Made by a program: the position numbers and the translations under genes
Notes under the pieces: model-generated
What the model saw: the letters and a program-made list of their open reading frames with translations, nothing else
Database searches by the model: none
Told to the model about the DNA's origin: nothing
From: Agapanthus africanus
Lineage: Eukaryota > Streptophyta > Magnoliopsida > Asparagales > Amaryllidaceae
DNA: 64,000 nucleotides
Direction: 5' to 3'
Assembly: GCA_030015575.1 (NCBI GenBank)
Contig: CM057349.1
Location: 260,271,077 to 260,335,076 of the forward strand
Shown here: positions 32,209 to 45,467 of the stretch, in pieces
How the letters are laid out: the number at the start of each line of letters is the position of its first letter
Numbering within the stretch: the first letter of the stretch is position 1

Positions 32209-33459
32209 TCATAGCACACCCTGGTCATCAATCATGAACTCCGAAACTGTACCCTGTCGAACAAGCTCAAGAATCTCGGACAAACATGCATCACTGGATT
32301 GCGCCTCACGGATACGATCAAATAATAGTGGGCGGGCGCGGACATAAGCAAACTGTCCCCCAGTGGAGGTAAACTCGAACTGCACTCTACTATCATACAA
32401 GAGCTGCCAATCTGCCGAAGACTGACGTTGAACTGCGCTCAACTGGGACAAGCTACCCCCGGGCCTACGACTCAAAGCATCAGCTACCACATTCGCCTTG
32501 CTCGGGTGATAAAGGATCTCACAATCATAATCCTTCACTAGCTCCATACATCGGCGCTGTCTTAGGTTCAGATCCCGCTGCTGGAAGATATTCTTCAAGC
32601 TCTTGTGATCCGTGAAGATCTGACACGACTCTCTGTACAAGTAGTGTCTCCAAATCTTCAACGCAAAGACTACCGCGGCCATCTCAAGATCGTGAGTGGG
32701 GTAATTCTGCTGGTGCTTCTTCAGTTGCCTAGAAGCATACTCAACCACCCTATCATACTGCATCAAAACACAGCCAAGCCCCACTCGAGAAGCATCACAA
32801 CACACAACATAGCCGCCCGATCCAAAAGGTAAAGAAAGAACTGGTGCCGTCGTCAACCGAGTCTTCAACTGCTGAAAACTCTGCTCGCACGCATCAGTCC
32901 AAAGAAAAGGAACTCCCTTCCGGGTCAGTCCCGTCAGCGGTGCAGCGATACTCGAGAAATCCTGCACAAAACGGTGATAATAACCAGCTAAGCCCAAAAA
33001 GCTGCGGACCTCCGTCACAGATACAGGTCTGGGCCAAAGCTGTACAGCCTCGATCTTCCTCGGGTCCACAAGAATACCATCACCAGTCACCACATGACCC
33101 AGGAAGTCAACTCTATCAAGCCAAAATGCGCACTTTGAGAATTTAGCATATAGATGGTGCTCTCTCAATATCTGCAAAGTAATCCTCAAGTGCTGCTCAT
33201 GCTCCTCACGACTCCTAGAGTAGACCAGTATGTCGTCAATAAACACTATAATAAACTGGTCGAGGAACGTCCTGAAAATCCGGTTCATCAGATCCATGAA
33301 CGCTGCTAGCGCATTGGTGAGTCCGAACGACATCACCAAAAACTCATAATGCCCATAGCGCGTACGAAAAGCAGTCTTCGGAATGTCATCATTCCGAACC
33401 CGCAACTGATGATAACCCGAACGCAAATCAATCTTTGAAAAATGTTTCGCACCGTGGAG
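32209..33459 (-). pseudogene. Element E reverse transcriptase (palm) and RNase H
   Basis: The open frame 32209-33426 (405 codons) starts within RT at RSGYHQLRV. It contains [17 protein letters not shown], the catalytic box as [22 protein letters not shown], and an RNase H with [28 protein letters not shown] and VVADALSR. It ends at a UGA (32209-32211) just upstream of the integrase zinc region. The catalytic residues are intact, and the frame matches that of 33460-34848 apart from the UAG at 33460-33462. Confidence 0.87.
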
Positions 33460-34848
33460 CTAATCAAATAAATCGTCAATGCGGGGTAAAGGATACATGT
33501 TCCGCACCGTAACTCGGTTCAACTGACGATAATCCACACATAACCTCAAACTGTCGTCCTTCTTGACGAAAAGAACAGGAGCTCCCCACAGCGAAACACT
33601 CGGACGCACAAGTCCCAAATCAAGCAACTCTTGCAATTGATCTTTAAGCTCTTTAAGCTCTGCCGGAGCCATCCGATAAGGCGGTATAGAAATAGGCTCC
33701 GTGCCCGGAATCAGATCAATGCAGAACTCAATATCGCGCTCTGGCGGCAACCCAGGTAACTCATCGGGAAAGACATCGGGAAACTCTCGCACGGTAGAAA
33801 CCTGGTCCAACAACTCCACTGTGGCTCCAGTATCGTGAATGAAAGCCAAGAATCCTCGACATTCCCTCCTCAAAAGCAGACTAGCACACAGAACAGAAAT
33901 CAAACTGTGAGGGGCGGCACCACGGTCCCCCAGCACAACAAACACTGACTCGCCGGGAAAACAAAATCTAACTGTCTTGTCGCGGCAGTCCACGGACGCA
34001 TAGCAAGTAGCTATCCAGTCCATGCCCAACAGAACGTCGAAGTCCAACATTTCAAGAAGGATCAAGTCGACGGGCAAAACTATGGCTCCTAAACGGACAG
34101 CACACGATCGGAATACATGTCGTGCAACAAACGACTCTCCCACAGGAATAGCCACAACCAGTGGTTGATCTAGCCAACAAGACTCTCGGCCTAACCTCGG
34201 CACGAAGTGCGTAGAAACATACGAATGCGTAGATCCCGGATCAAAAAGAACATGTGCATCAAAAGAACATACAGAAAGGGTACCAGAAACCACAGTATTG
34301 GACGCCTGAGCGTCCTGGTGAGTCAAGGCAAACACCCGAGCCTGCCCTCTACCGGAAACTGGCTGACCTCCGCCTCTACCACCCCGCCCTCTCGGTACAA
34401 AACCGCCGCGACCCCGACCTCTTTGCACAAGAGTCTGACGCGGAACAACAACCAGCATGAGGGGCAACGCCCTCTGAGGTGGAGAAGGTGGTGAGGTAAC
34501 CCGCGGTACAGCTGCCTCGCTCACATGTGGCTCTGCACAATCCCGAACCCGATGACCCATACTCCCACACCGGTAACATCCAGAAACAAACTGCCGACCC
34601 TCCTGGGGGTAAGAGCTAAAAAGCTGACCTCGTCCCGAACCTCCACTATCTGAACGAGAACTGTCATGACGTCTGAACGCCCGCCTCTCTGCCGAATCAC
34701 CAATAGGAACCCTCTTTGGTTCCGGAGCAACTGATGACTCAGAAAGACGCTCCTCTACCAATAGGGCTTCATCCACTGCTGTTGCATATGTGTCGCAATG
34801 CTGAATGCTGATGGCTAGGAACAACTGGGTAAGCAGGCCTCGAAACAA
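33460..34848 (-). pseudogene. Element E gag C-terminus, protease and RT N-terminus
   Basis: The frame has 462 codons and begins with a TTG, not a true start. It carries the gag zinc knuckle [14 protein letters not shown] (residues 91-104), a Gly/Arg-rich linker (about 143-170), and the protease site [11 protein letters not shown] with Asp at residue 203, where proline occupies the middle position of the D-T/S-G triad. The RT fingers follow, with [22 protein letters not shown] near the end. A UAG at 33460-33462 cuts it before the RT palm. A frameshift near 34830 separates it from the rest of gag. Confidence 0.87.
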
Positions 34849-35536
34849 ACCTCTTCACCCTCATCTCCTCAGTCGCCACCAAGTACGGAGCATACACTGA
34901 CAGCTTGGTAAACAATACATCATACTCCGACACCGTCATCCCCGAAGTTTGGCATAACGACTCAAATCTACGCGCTCGTGCATCCCTGATGCTCGGTGGA
35001 AGAAAACGGGTGAGAAATACCGTCACAAACTCAGCCCAAGTCATAGGAGCAAGACCCGCGGCTCTGCCCCTCTCCAACGACTAACACCACTTCTGGGCCA
35101 GACCCTCCAGCCAGCAACTCGCAAACTCCACCCATCTCTCATCGGAACATCGGAGTGAGCGACAAATCCTGGCCATCCGGTCGATGAACGACTGCGGATC
35201 CTCAATAACCTCTGTGCCAGTAAACACCGGAGGCCTCAGCCTCATAAAATCCATCAGCGACACAGTAATAACCTCCGGAGCTGTAACTGCAACTGCTGGA
35301 ACAGTAGGTACCATCGTGGTCCCTGCAACGGGTGGAACAACTGCCTACCCCTACGCTCGAATGGCCTCTACTAAGGTCCCCATCATCTGGCGCAGGTCCT
35401 GCATACCTGCTCCAATCATAGCAATGTGCTCCGGTACGACAGGCGTACCGCCCTGGTCAATCCTCGCATCAGACGAGTCAACTCTGACCTCGGCCCACGC
35501 GGCCGCTCTCTGTGCCCTCGTAGTCTTCGGCGGCAT
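34769..35536 (-). pseudogene. Element E gag, N-terminal two thirds
   Basis: The likely start is the ATG at 35536 (MPPKTTRAQRAAA), after the leader. It is interrupted by UAG at 35351-35353 and UAG at 35081-35083. The middle piece contains RLRPPVFTGTEVIEDPQSFIDRM and the next TWAEFVTVFLTRFLPPSIRDAR and MTVSEYDVLFTKLSVYAPYLV, the conserved gypsy gag core. A frameshift near 34830 moves the frame into that of protease-RT. Gag would form the particle shell; this copy cannot. Confidence 0.85.
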
Positions 35537-35773
35537 ATAGGCTGGAAATTGAAACAAGATACGATAAGGAAACAGGAATCGAATCACAAAGATGTATATC
35601 ATCACGGAGGAATATCAATCAATAAGTCCTAAGGTCACTTAGGCGGAGTACCGTGTCGTAAGTATGCCGCGGAACATACACACGCTACGTCACTCTGCTT
35701 AAGCAACCAACTCCATCATACCAAGGTCATCCTATACTCCGAAAGGTAAAACCTAACGCTCTGATACCAATTT
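35537..35773 (-). other. Element E 5' leader and primer-binding site
   Basis: About 220 bases separate the 5' LTR from gag. The PBS is at 35758-35769 (minus strand TGGTATCAGAGC), four bases from the LTR. The leader matches element C (10969-11189) and the 5' end of element A (about 4740-4899). Confidence 0.85.
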
Positions 35774-38700
35774 TGTCACGACCCAAGTTTGGCCTGTAAC
35801 CGGCATTTAAACTACGTAACGTCAACAGGCGTACGCAACTCAAGTAAGCCGAAAACCCAGAAATCTAAACCACCCAAAACTGGATCAACGGAGAAAACAT
35901 AGTTTAAAACATTTTGAAAATCACAAGTAAAATCTCTAACTCTAGTTTTCTTTCTTGAAAATTTCGGCAGCACCTCCTTTGTAAAAACTAGCCCCGAAAA
36001 TGGGCACAACACAAATAATATATAAAGCATCCCAACTGGGAGCAAAATCACGCCCAACGGAGGAGACAATCACCACAACAAGTATACGACGCCGAAGCGA
36101 AGAAATATCAAGAAAACTGCATAAAGAGGTAAAACTTTCCAACATAACCGGCTTCCACGAGCACGGCACCCAAAGTCACCCAAAATATACAACACAGAGT
36201 CCTCACAAGTCGTCACTAAGATATATACAAACAGTGGTAGATAGAGAATACTAGATCCAACAAAAATAAATACAATGTACAAACAGATAACCGCAAACCC
36301 ACCTAAAAGCAAAGGCCTCACTGCCTAAAGTAGCGGATCCGCAAAAGTAGAGATGATAAGACACCCTGCCGTGACTACTCTGAGGGTAAGTCCTGCAAAC
36401 ACTGTGGCATAACGGGGGTGAGTTGCCAACTCGTGAATAGTAAAAAAATAATACTGAAATCGCAAGTATGCACTAACAGCAATGATCAATAGCATGTAAG
36501 CTGGTAGCATGAGTATGACAATATGAATATGCAACTCACATGATCAAGGTACACCACCAGGGTACTATATCTATATGAATCAATGCATATCAACTGAATA
36601 CTGAGTGTGGGATAGTAAATAATCTCATGCACAAATCATAAGCTTGGAAAAACACGGTGTAACTCAACAACACCCCAAATCCCAAAATACTCAGATCGGC
36701 CCACAGATCGGCCCTCAAATCCTGTACGTCTCATGGAACCCGAGTGTCGAACATCGACACTGTAAAATATCATGAAATCAAGTGCCTAACATCGACACGT
36801 AAATACTCATATCCATACGTTCCTCGAAACCCAAGTATCCCACTTCAACACTTGTGTTCCACGTATCGGTCTTTCTGATATCCATACGTTCCTCAAAACC
36901 CAAGTATCTCATCTCGACACTTGTGTTCCACACATCTGTCTGTCAAAATCCATATATCTCTCGGAATATAAGTGCCTAACATCGACACTTGAAATTCCCA
37001 TATCGCATGAAAACATATCTCAAATGCGTAAATCCATATGAAATAGCATATGCAACATAAAACATCAATATGAGCATACCACGGGAAAAGTCCACTATTA
37101 ATGCATCCAGTCATTTAATATATCTCGCGGTTCCCAAAATCCAAATCCAAAACACATATATATACAGCATCCCATTCCACCGATATATATGTTATAAAAC
37201 TGATCATGTAACAATAGCAAAGTATATGTGCGAGCATGTAAATATGGTATGGCATATGTATAGGCATGTAGGTACACAGGTATGTTATATGTCATATGCG
37301 CTATCGCATAAGTATAACTGTTTCAATGTCGCTAACTAATAGCATGGTATATCAATGAGCATTTGTGTTGTGCGTATCATGGCAATTACCGACAATGTGT
37401 GTGTAGCATATCATTGGTGCTCGTGCAACATGGACTGTCAATAATAGTACAGTGTACAATATATACAGTATCAGGCACAACAAGTAACTATATGCAATGT
37501 GAATTATGCAATATCTCTATATAAGCACAAAACATACAGCTAATATCATATCATATCTAGCCCCGACGCTTAGCGCCATACGGGCGATTTCCCCGTAGAT
37601 GCTAAATCTACTCACCAAAGGTCTCCCGCTATGAAAATCCGACCACCTGCTTCCCCTTGTTCGCAGCGTCTGAAGTCCCCGCTTGCGACGCTATAATTTC
37701 ACAAACACAAGAAATAATGTGAACATCTCAGAATCGATCAATATAATGCAAAACTACGTATTCAAAAACGCACCAACACATTAAACTAACTCGCGAGTGT
37801 ACGTCTAGTGGCTAACGTGCGCAACGATACCTCAAAACCTAACTGAGTACAGAAGCAGCACAAGCTCATGACTCGTGTCGCAATACGTATCACGTGGACT
37901 CAAAACACTAGATTATAGGTAATCGATCCCAGATTTTGCATACTGAATTTACTAAAAAAGTAAACAGTACCAAACACCCCTAGCCAACAGCAGACAACAA
38001 CCAACAGAAGACCAACCCCATCCCTCTCCTACTTAGCCGCCGTCGCCGGATCGCGCCTTAGGGGTCGCCGGCCTCGGCCGGTGAGGTAGCCCCCGTGTCT
38101 CAGGTGGTGTCTCAGGTTCACTAGTACATCTCTAAAATTTTGTTTTGACAAACACTAAAAACTCCAGGTCACAGCAGGTATAGAAGTTCTAAAAAGACTT
38201 TAAAAACCCGATATCGCACTAATCGATATAAAAAGCATGCTACGCTACAACCAACGAGCAAAACAATATACAAACTCTTAATTAACAGTGTAGGGGTTAT
38301 ACCTAACAATCTTTCTCACAAGATTCAAGCTTTCCCTTGCTCCAAGTGATCCAAGAAGCAAGAACAAGGATTTTTGGTATGTTTTTGTGATATGATTGGG
38401 ATTTTGAGGATTTAGTGCTAGAATGATACAAGAATGGAAAAGAAATAACCAAGGGGCAGTAGAGGGAGAGGGGATCTCGGCCAAGGGAGTGAGGTGGGTG
38501 TTTGGTGAGGGTTTCCTAGCAATTACCAACCTTAAATGCCATTAAATGCATTCAAACTCAAACATGCACACATGCATGCATCTACAAACCTATTTCTTTT
38601 CTTTTCTTTATCTTTATTCCAAATTCACAACAAATATCTAGATGTATGAGAAGGTTTGGATTAACTCAACTTAAATTAAAGAAAAGATCACGCAACAGAA

Positions 38701-38931
38701 ATTTCCCAAAATGTGAATACTGCATTAAAATAACATTAAAGTTGGGAAAAATTCTAAATGAACCAAAACGTCCCATATACCCCCAAAGCTTACGCACTAG
38801 CTTTATTTTAGCTAAACTAGGTGCTGGCAAGTCTATATGGTCGTTTGATCACAGTCGGGTCAAAACGGAAAAATACCGACAATTTAACCCTAAAACGGAC
38901 AAATTCTCATAACGATTTCTAAAACGTTACA
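35774..38931 (-). mobile_element. Element E, 5' LTR
   Basis: The 3158-bp LTR matches 27698-30849. In the first 300 bases I count about 14 differences, mostly transitions; identity is higher further in. The LTR hairpin GTAGAT...ATCTAC is at 37595-37611. No gene is seen. Confidence 0.88.
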
Positions 38932-38936
38932 CGAAT

Positions 38937-41104
38937 GCTATGGGGTATACATATCAACAAGACCGAGTCGGTAAATCTATCAATCGGCATCCAGCCTCAC
39001 AACATCACGTACGGTACAATCCATCGTACGACATCCTCTAATCAAGGGTATGGATAAATCAACAGGTAAAAGTCATCGCGTACGGTAATCTAACGTACAG
39101 TGGCATTAACAAATAGGGATTCTATCAACCTATACAACATCGGGGTACGGATCTAAGTCTCGTACGGCATATCACTCATTATGCAATCATTATCCATAAA
39201 AATAATATATACCTATCTCTCAGGTCACATCCATGTCGATCTCATATCAGGGGACCTACAAAGGTATCAACAATCACGTATCAACTCGAATCCATATAAT
39301 GACATATCACACTAAGTCATCATATCACATTGTATACTCGTCCATCACATTAATATCTCGCATCACATTAACTGAACATCATACTTGTTCTTTTTTAATT
39401 CAAACCTATCATGATTCACTTATCATTTCATATTCTCCTAAACCAATATGTTCACTAGTGTCCACTACTATCACATTAGCTTGCTATTCCTACAATCATG
39501 TCTATCGCATATCATTTATCAGGATATAATAATCAATGATCTTTCAATCCAATATTTGCGGGGGTGCTATACGCCATCCACCCGACTTTCCCGGTAGATA
39601 TAAATCTACTCACCTGCTAAACTCCTTGCTTAGCCGTAGTCGATGCGCTTCGTCGTCTCGGAATCCACATGAATGTACCTACAATCAATACGAATTCGCA
39701 AAGCTATTAACATAAAATTCCGAAATCCAAAATACGGCATGCGGTGCGCTCATAGGTTAGAACCTATAGCCTACACATGCAAAATAATCAACTACCCTTG
39801 TCGTTGACGTACAAACATCCAATCGACCAAATACAACATCCAAAACTCAAAACCAAGAATCCAAATACCGGAAAACATAGCCGAAACCCTAAATAGGGTC
39901 ACTATACATGAAAACTGCCACATTAAAAACCCAATAATACCAATACGCATATACAAACACAATAAATATCATAGGTATTAATATTTACATCATCTCCATT
40001 TTCATTTAAAACCCACGTCAAATTTTACCGAAAAGCTAGTAAGCAGTTATATCATTTTAGCACAAAACTACAAGTTTACACAAATTCTAGCGATCACAAT
40101 TATCATAAAGCGGCCTAATTAAGTGTTCCAACCCAATTCCATATTTTTATTCTAATCCAAAACATGATTTAATAAAACCTAGTTTGTTAATTAACTCAAT
40201 TAGACAAATAGGAATTTAACAAATATCAAACTCACAAATTGAATAAAATTTCCAAGTTAACACTTCATGATTAACCACTTAATCACAACAAAACCCTAAC
40301 TTGATTTCACAATTATTATCATGAATTAATTTAAACATGAACTTTTAAAGCTATAATAAACACTTAATTAAGCAAGCTTAAAGAATTAAGCAACAAGTTA
40401 GGATTAGGGTTAGGATTTATACCTCATAAACAAGATCTCAATTTTAGCAACATCACCAAAATTAACCCTCCAAAATGAAGCTCTTCTTGAAGATCAAAGC
40501 AAGATTAGGCTTAAGAATTAATGGGTATGAATTTAATTTGGAGTTTAAAGGATTATTTGTGGATTTTTGATCATTTTTGGAGCTTGAATTTTGATGAAAA
40601 TGAGCAAGGAAAGAGATAGGGCAGACTTGGGGGAGGGCTCGGCCATGAAGGAAACATGGAGGGGGTTTTGTGAAATGAAGGAAAATTCTAGCTAAAAATA
40701 GCATTAAATGCTAATAAATGCACTTAAGTCCGTTTTTGCCACCTTTTCATTTCTTTATTTTATTTTTAAATTTAAACCATTAGTCATCACAAAAAATCTA
40801 GATATTACAAAAGAAGGTTCTAAACTAATTCTAGTGATTAGATTAGCAATGATTCTCATAAGAAGTAATTACCACAATTTACGTGTATAATTTACCACTT
40901 AAAATAATATTTTATTAGGAAAAAATCCTATTTGAACCAAAACGTCCCATATACACCCAAAACTCGCACACTAGCTTTATTTTAGCTAAACTAGGTGCCG
41001 GCAAGTTTATACGGACGTTTGATCACAATCGGGTTAAAACGGAAAATACCGACTATTTTACCCTAAAACGGAAAAATTCGCATAAGGATTTCTAAAACAA
41101 TACA
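38937..41104 (-). mobile_element. Element D, LTR (right part)
   Basis: Continues the LTR interrupted by element E and ends ACAATACA against a purine tract (minus sense). The conserved hairpin is at 39594-39609 (GTAGATATAAATCTAC). The AT-rich segment 39900-40950 holds only small frames without domains. About 3.95 kb of this LTR is visible in the two parts; the beginning is beyond element C. Confidence 0.8.
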
Positions 41105-43253
41105 ATCTTCCCCCCTTAAAGAAATTCGGTCCCCGAATTTAAATTTAAACCCCCAAATGCTAAAACATTGCAATAAACAGCTAAATCAACGGGGCTCCGA
41201 AATAACGGAAGAAACAGAAAACCACAGCGCATCCCGTGCGCCGGAAAAATGAGTACGAAACTTAAAACCGATCTCCGTCAAGCATCACGCAAATCATCTG
41301 ACTTGCACGCATATCATCAGAGTCACAAAGGAGATTCAAATCTCAAATCCACTACCAAAATCTCATATGCACTAATCAAATACTATAATGCACATATATA
41401 GTACGCATCCTGTTTGAGAAATCTCCAAAAACCGAATAAATCATATGCATAATCCTTTCTGAATTGCCGCGAAATGCGTAACTCATGGCACAAGTGGCGG
41501 ACGCTCATTTGTAAAGTAATAATATACTAGCATATATGTTTTGCCAAAATATGCGTCCCGCCCTTCTTTTTTTTTTGAAATATCCCAAAAGGTTTTATTT
41601 TGTAAACGTTCGTGTCACTCGCAGACACGTAAGAAATAGCGAGACTATAGCTCCTTTTTGAAAAAACCTCTTGGTAAACTTTTTATGCATGCAAAGTACA
41701 CAAGTACCGTCCTCAGATCAGTCCTGTTAGGGTACTACAAAGTATAGGGTCTCATCATGAAAACAAAGTGCTCAAAAGCAAAATCAGCCTCAAAAGGCGT
41801 ATCCAACAATCATGTGCGTCTGGTGCGCACGGAAATCAAATCCAAATACAAGTGCCAATATGCACGAAAGCAAAACTAAGTGCAACTGGTGTGCACAAAA
41901 GCATCTGTCCAGTGCAACAGGTGTGCACGACAACAATATCTAGTGTATCTATAGTGCACGAAAATCTCAACCAGTGCAACTGTCATGCACGAACGAAAAT
42001 CCCAATCGAGTGCATCCGGTATGCACCAATCACAACTCATATTACGCGCTCAACATGCGCGAAAATCCAACTCAAGTGCATCTGTCATGCATAAATAAAA
42101 TCTGAATCAAGTGCAGCCCACATGCACGAATAAAAAAAATCTAAATCAAGCGCCTAATATGCGCAAAATCCGACCCAAGCGCGTCCGGTCCGTAATAAGC
42201 ATCAAGTGCAGTAGCATGCACGAAAACGAGCATCAAGCACACAAGCGCACGAAAACACAAATCCGGTAAAATGAATGCTCAAAGGCATAAATCGGGTGCA
42301 ACCAATGCACGAAACACCAATCCTGTGCATCCAGTGCACGAAATATCAAATCCTGTGCATCCCATGCACGAAATATCAACGATAACTCAAATGCGTATGG
42401 AAACCACATGAGCAAGCACATATGAGCAAGGTGTATAAAAATCGTAAAAGTGTGCAACTGCGTGTACAAAACACGTATCAATGCACTGCAAGCACATATG
42501 AGTTATACCGAGTGCTAAAATCAAATCGAGTGTGTACCACACGCATATATCAAATCAACTGTATGAAATCCATGAAATCATAAACATGGGCAGCTAAGGC
42601 ACAAAATCAATATCAAGTGCAAATAGATATGCACAAATCACGAACCAATACAACAATGTGTAAAATGTATATCCGGTGCAACAACTATGCACAAAATGTA
42701 AATACCCAGTATGTGCAGCCATGGTGCACAAAATATCATGAAACACAAAATCCAAGCGATATAAGCGTGATACTCGGATCACAACGCAAATCGCAACAAA
42801 TGACATTGAGGTACACCTCCTACAATGTCAAAGAAAAAGTCGGTGCGCCCAAACTGGCAGAGCAAGAACATCCACTCGCCTCCTGCCCATGTTCTGGCGT
42901 CCTCTGTTTCTGGGTCCTCAGAATACACGTAACACATCTGATCCTCGGTGCAAATCTTATTGCAGCAGTGTCATGGAAGGAACCAGCTCAAGGTCTCTTC
43001 CGATCTCGCCTATGCCGAACTATACGGAGGCTGGTACTCTTACATAATCTTTCTCGTTCTCTGGACATCTGCGTTCTCAGCACAACCTTTTCTCGGAAAC
43101 TGGCCGTATCTCAACGCTTCTGTACACATATCCGATCTCTAATCTCAACGGGGAGTAGCAAGAGCTCGTTAACGTCTCGCACAAACTCTTGCTCCACTCG
43201 TCTTCATTATCGTCCACTTGACGTCGCATCATGCTATCTGCGTACCGCAAATG
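41105..43253 (-). mobile_element. Element D, 3' internal region, non-coding
   Basis: PPT (minus strand AAGGGGGGAAGAT) and hairpin (41122-41140) are followed by sequence collinear with element A, the long palindrome array, and then a block (about 42830-43250) matching A around 3450-3700. No pol is present over 2.1 kb. It is cut by COP2 at 43253/43254. The rest of D is outside the window. Confidence 0.75.
41814..42730. repeat. Long array of short palindromes, element D
   Basis: About 20 or more units occur, including GTGCGTCTGGTGCGCAC at 41814-41830 and variants such as GTGCAACTGGTGTGCAC, GTGCATCCGGTATGCAC, GCGCTCAACATGCGC and GTGCATCCAGTGCAC. Spacers are usually GAAAATC or ACGAAAT. Stem arms stay complementary across several sequence types while loops differ in length and sequence. 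The array is collinear with but longer than that of element A. Confidence 0.78.
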
Positions 43254-45454
43254 TGTTAGTTATACGTATGTCCTAGAGGCCATTACTGTACAAACGATGT
43301 ATATTGTAGTGGATGCTTGGACATATATATGGAGGACTTTCTTGCTCGACATGATAGTACGCTATCTGGTTGCTCTTTATCTTAACATGTACTCTGATTA
43401 TCTCTATGTTACATGTTGATAAAGCCCTTAAGATGAGTACTTGACTACCAGGACTATGATACGGATCATACTAGTGAGGACAGTGTAGTCGCCAAGTACA
43501 TCTTTCAAATGTTCCTAGTCGTGGGAGTACCGAGACAGGGCATCGATACTCCAGAGTAGACTAGCGTATGCGCTTCTTGACCCATATGATGGGCGATGGA
43601 TGATCCCATATCCATTGGTGTTTGACATCAGAGAAGGTATACGGATGCTCAGTGGAGACTGGGTACACTGGACGGACTCTCCGAGAACTCCCAGATGGTA
43701 TTATACCTCACGTCAGATGGCAGTTCTTTGGTGACACTGGTACAGAGTAGTCTGTAGACCCGAGATCGTCATAGAGTCTTGTGTGATTCCCACTGTGCTT
43801 TGATTTCCATCATACCACGTCCAAGAGGGCGTACAAAACGGTGGCTTTTGGGTACAGTCCCGAATCACATGGAGGCAATGAGCGATAGGAGGGGGATTCG
43901 TCTCTCCCGGTATTGGGGGTTGATGTTGCGCTGTGTTCGATTGGCTATAACGGGAAATCCCTGGCCAGGTTTGCTGAGATTTACTGGTAAGTGTTATCAG
44001 TAGTTTCTCGAACTATTATAGACCTCATATCGACACGACTTATCAAGCTACTGGGGTCTGACGTTTACCACCCCTAGGCGAGATATGCGACATATCAGAC
44101 GAAATGACCGGACTGTACGGGAGTGTTACTGATTGGATTCACAGGAGAATGTACAGGCTTGCTTGTTGATCTTCTAATTGCTCAATACCTGGGTGGCTGT
44201 TACGTTTAGCTGACCACTTGCAGCTTGTGGGTGTTTGATATGATCATCACCTACTGCCGGCGTATTAACGATTCTTTAGAGCCCTACACAGAGGTTTCCT
44301 GGCTCAGGCAAAACGGAGTAGGAGCACGTATATGATATGTGCGGGACCGAGAACAATACATGTATGTGATACCATACTAGATTCTCGCGATATGAGATAT
44401 CGGCCGGGTATATGTGATATAGCCGGGTCATCGGATCAAGTGTTGATTCGATGAACTGATACAGATTATATTAGTCGGTTATTTATGAAATAACCGGATT
44501 ATCGGATCAAGTGTTGATTCGATAATTTACTGTATAATTATATATTTGATATCTTAAATTACATTTACTAATATAAGCTCACTAAAAGATTCTTTTTCTC
44601 ACTCGGGTAATATATTGATATATATGCGATATATGTTAATTGTATTATTTTATTTTGTTACAAAATATATTATATATGTGATATATAATATTGTAACATA
44701 TTAGGGTTATTAATGCAACATGTTTAGTGGAGATTAAACATGTTTAGGGTTTGATTTGGGTTAATTCTTTCTTGTAGCTTCTAGAAGCTTTGCTTTTGTT
44801 TTAAGCAAAGATATTTGTTTTGATATTTTGTTGATATTTTCCTTAACCCAACCCAAACCCTTGACCATGGTAAACTCTCTACAATGGTTATGTCTTCTCA
44901 CTTAAACCATGGTTGTATTTCTAACCTCACATTACTTTCATTATTCATCACAAAAGAAATAGATCATCTTCTTCCTTCTTCTTCTTTGCTTGAAAAGCTT
45001 TCTAGCTTTTTGAGAAGTGATGAAAATGAGTGAGATTAAGAAAACAAATGAGAGCTAAATTCCTACTTCATCATCCTAATCTATCCTAGCCATTTAGATT
45101 AGGGTGTTCACTTCATTTGTGAGTGAGAGCTTGTGTTAAAGAAACTTCAAGGTAGATCATCTTTGTTATCGAAGATCGGAAGCAAGTTTGCATCTTTCTC
45201 TTCGTGGAGCCTCTCTAGAGTCTGGGAACTTGATGATCGCAGCGAAGGGACTTCTACTCGAAGCTTATGAAGTGAAAGACCGGAGTACAAAGGTTGTAAT
45301 CCCAAACTCTTAGATGTTAAAGTGTTTAACATGCTTTGTTTCGCCTAATCTCTAGTTTAAAGATCTTGGTTAGGGTTGTTCGGCACGTCTAAATTTTAAA
45401 TCGTGCATGGTCGATGCCTTATAGACCCTTGTAAGAGTGCCTAAGAACCCTACA
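43254..45454 (+). mobile_element. COP2 5' LTR
   Basis: 2201 bp from TGTTAGTTATACG to AACCCTACA, followed by the PBS. It matches the COP1 LTR in long stretches (for example 43586-43740) but is clearly diverged and has indels, with a different AT-rich middle (about 44390-44700). It contains no supported gene. Confidence 0.85.
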
Positions 45455-45455
45455 G

Positions 45456-45467
45456 TGGTATCAGAGC
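45456..45467 (+). other. COP2 primer-binding site
   Basis: TGGTATCAGAGC, a full 12-base match to the initiator Met tRNA 3' end, one base after the LTR. Confidence 0.88.

Larger units (their letters stand above)
27698..38931 (-). mobile_element. Element E: full-length, degenerate Tekay/Del chromoviral gypsy, 11.2 kb
   Basis: Both LTRs, PBS, PPT and the gag-protease-RT-RNase H-integrase-chromodomain order are present on the minus strand. The LTRs (3152 and 3158 bp) are about 95-97% identical by eye, so it is older than COP1. The flanks CAAAT (27693-27697) and CGAAT (38932-38936) look like a TSD with one transition. Its reading frame is broken by at least six stops and two frameshifts. It lies in the LTR of element D. 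Confidence 0.88.

Noticed and set aside
35758-35769. Possible tRNA gene fragment
   Set aside because: The 12-base match to initiator Met tRNA is the primer-binding site; no tRNA cloverleaf surrounds it.
41814-42730. CRISPR-like array
   Set aside because: Regularly spaced short repeats in a plant retroelement; the repeats are variable palindromes, with no unique spacers of fixed length and no cas genes.
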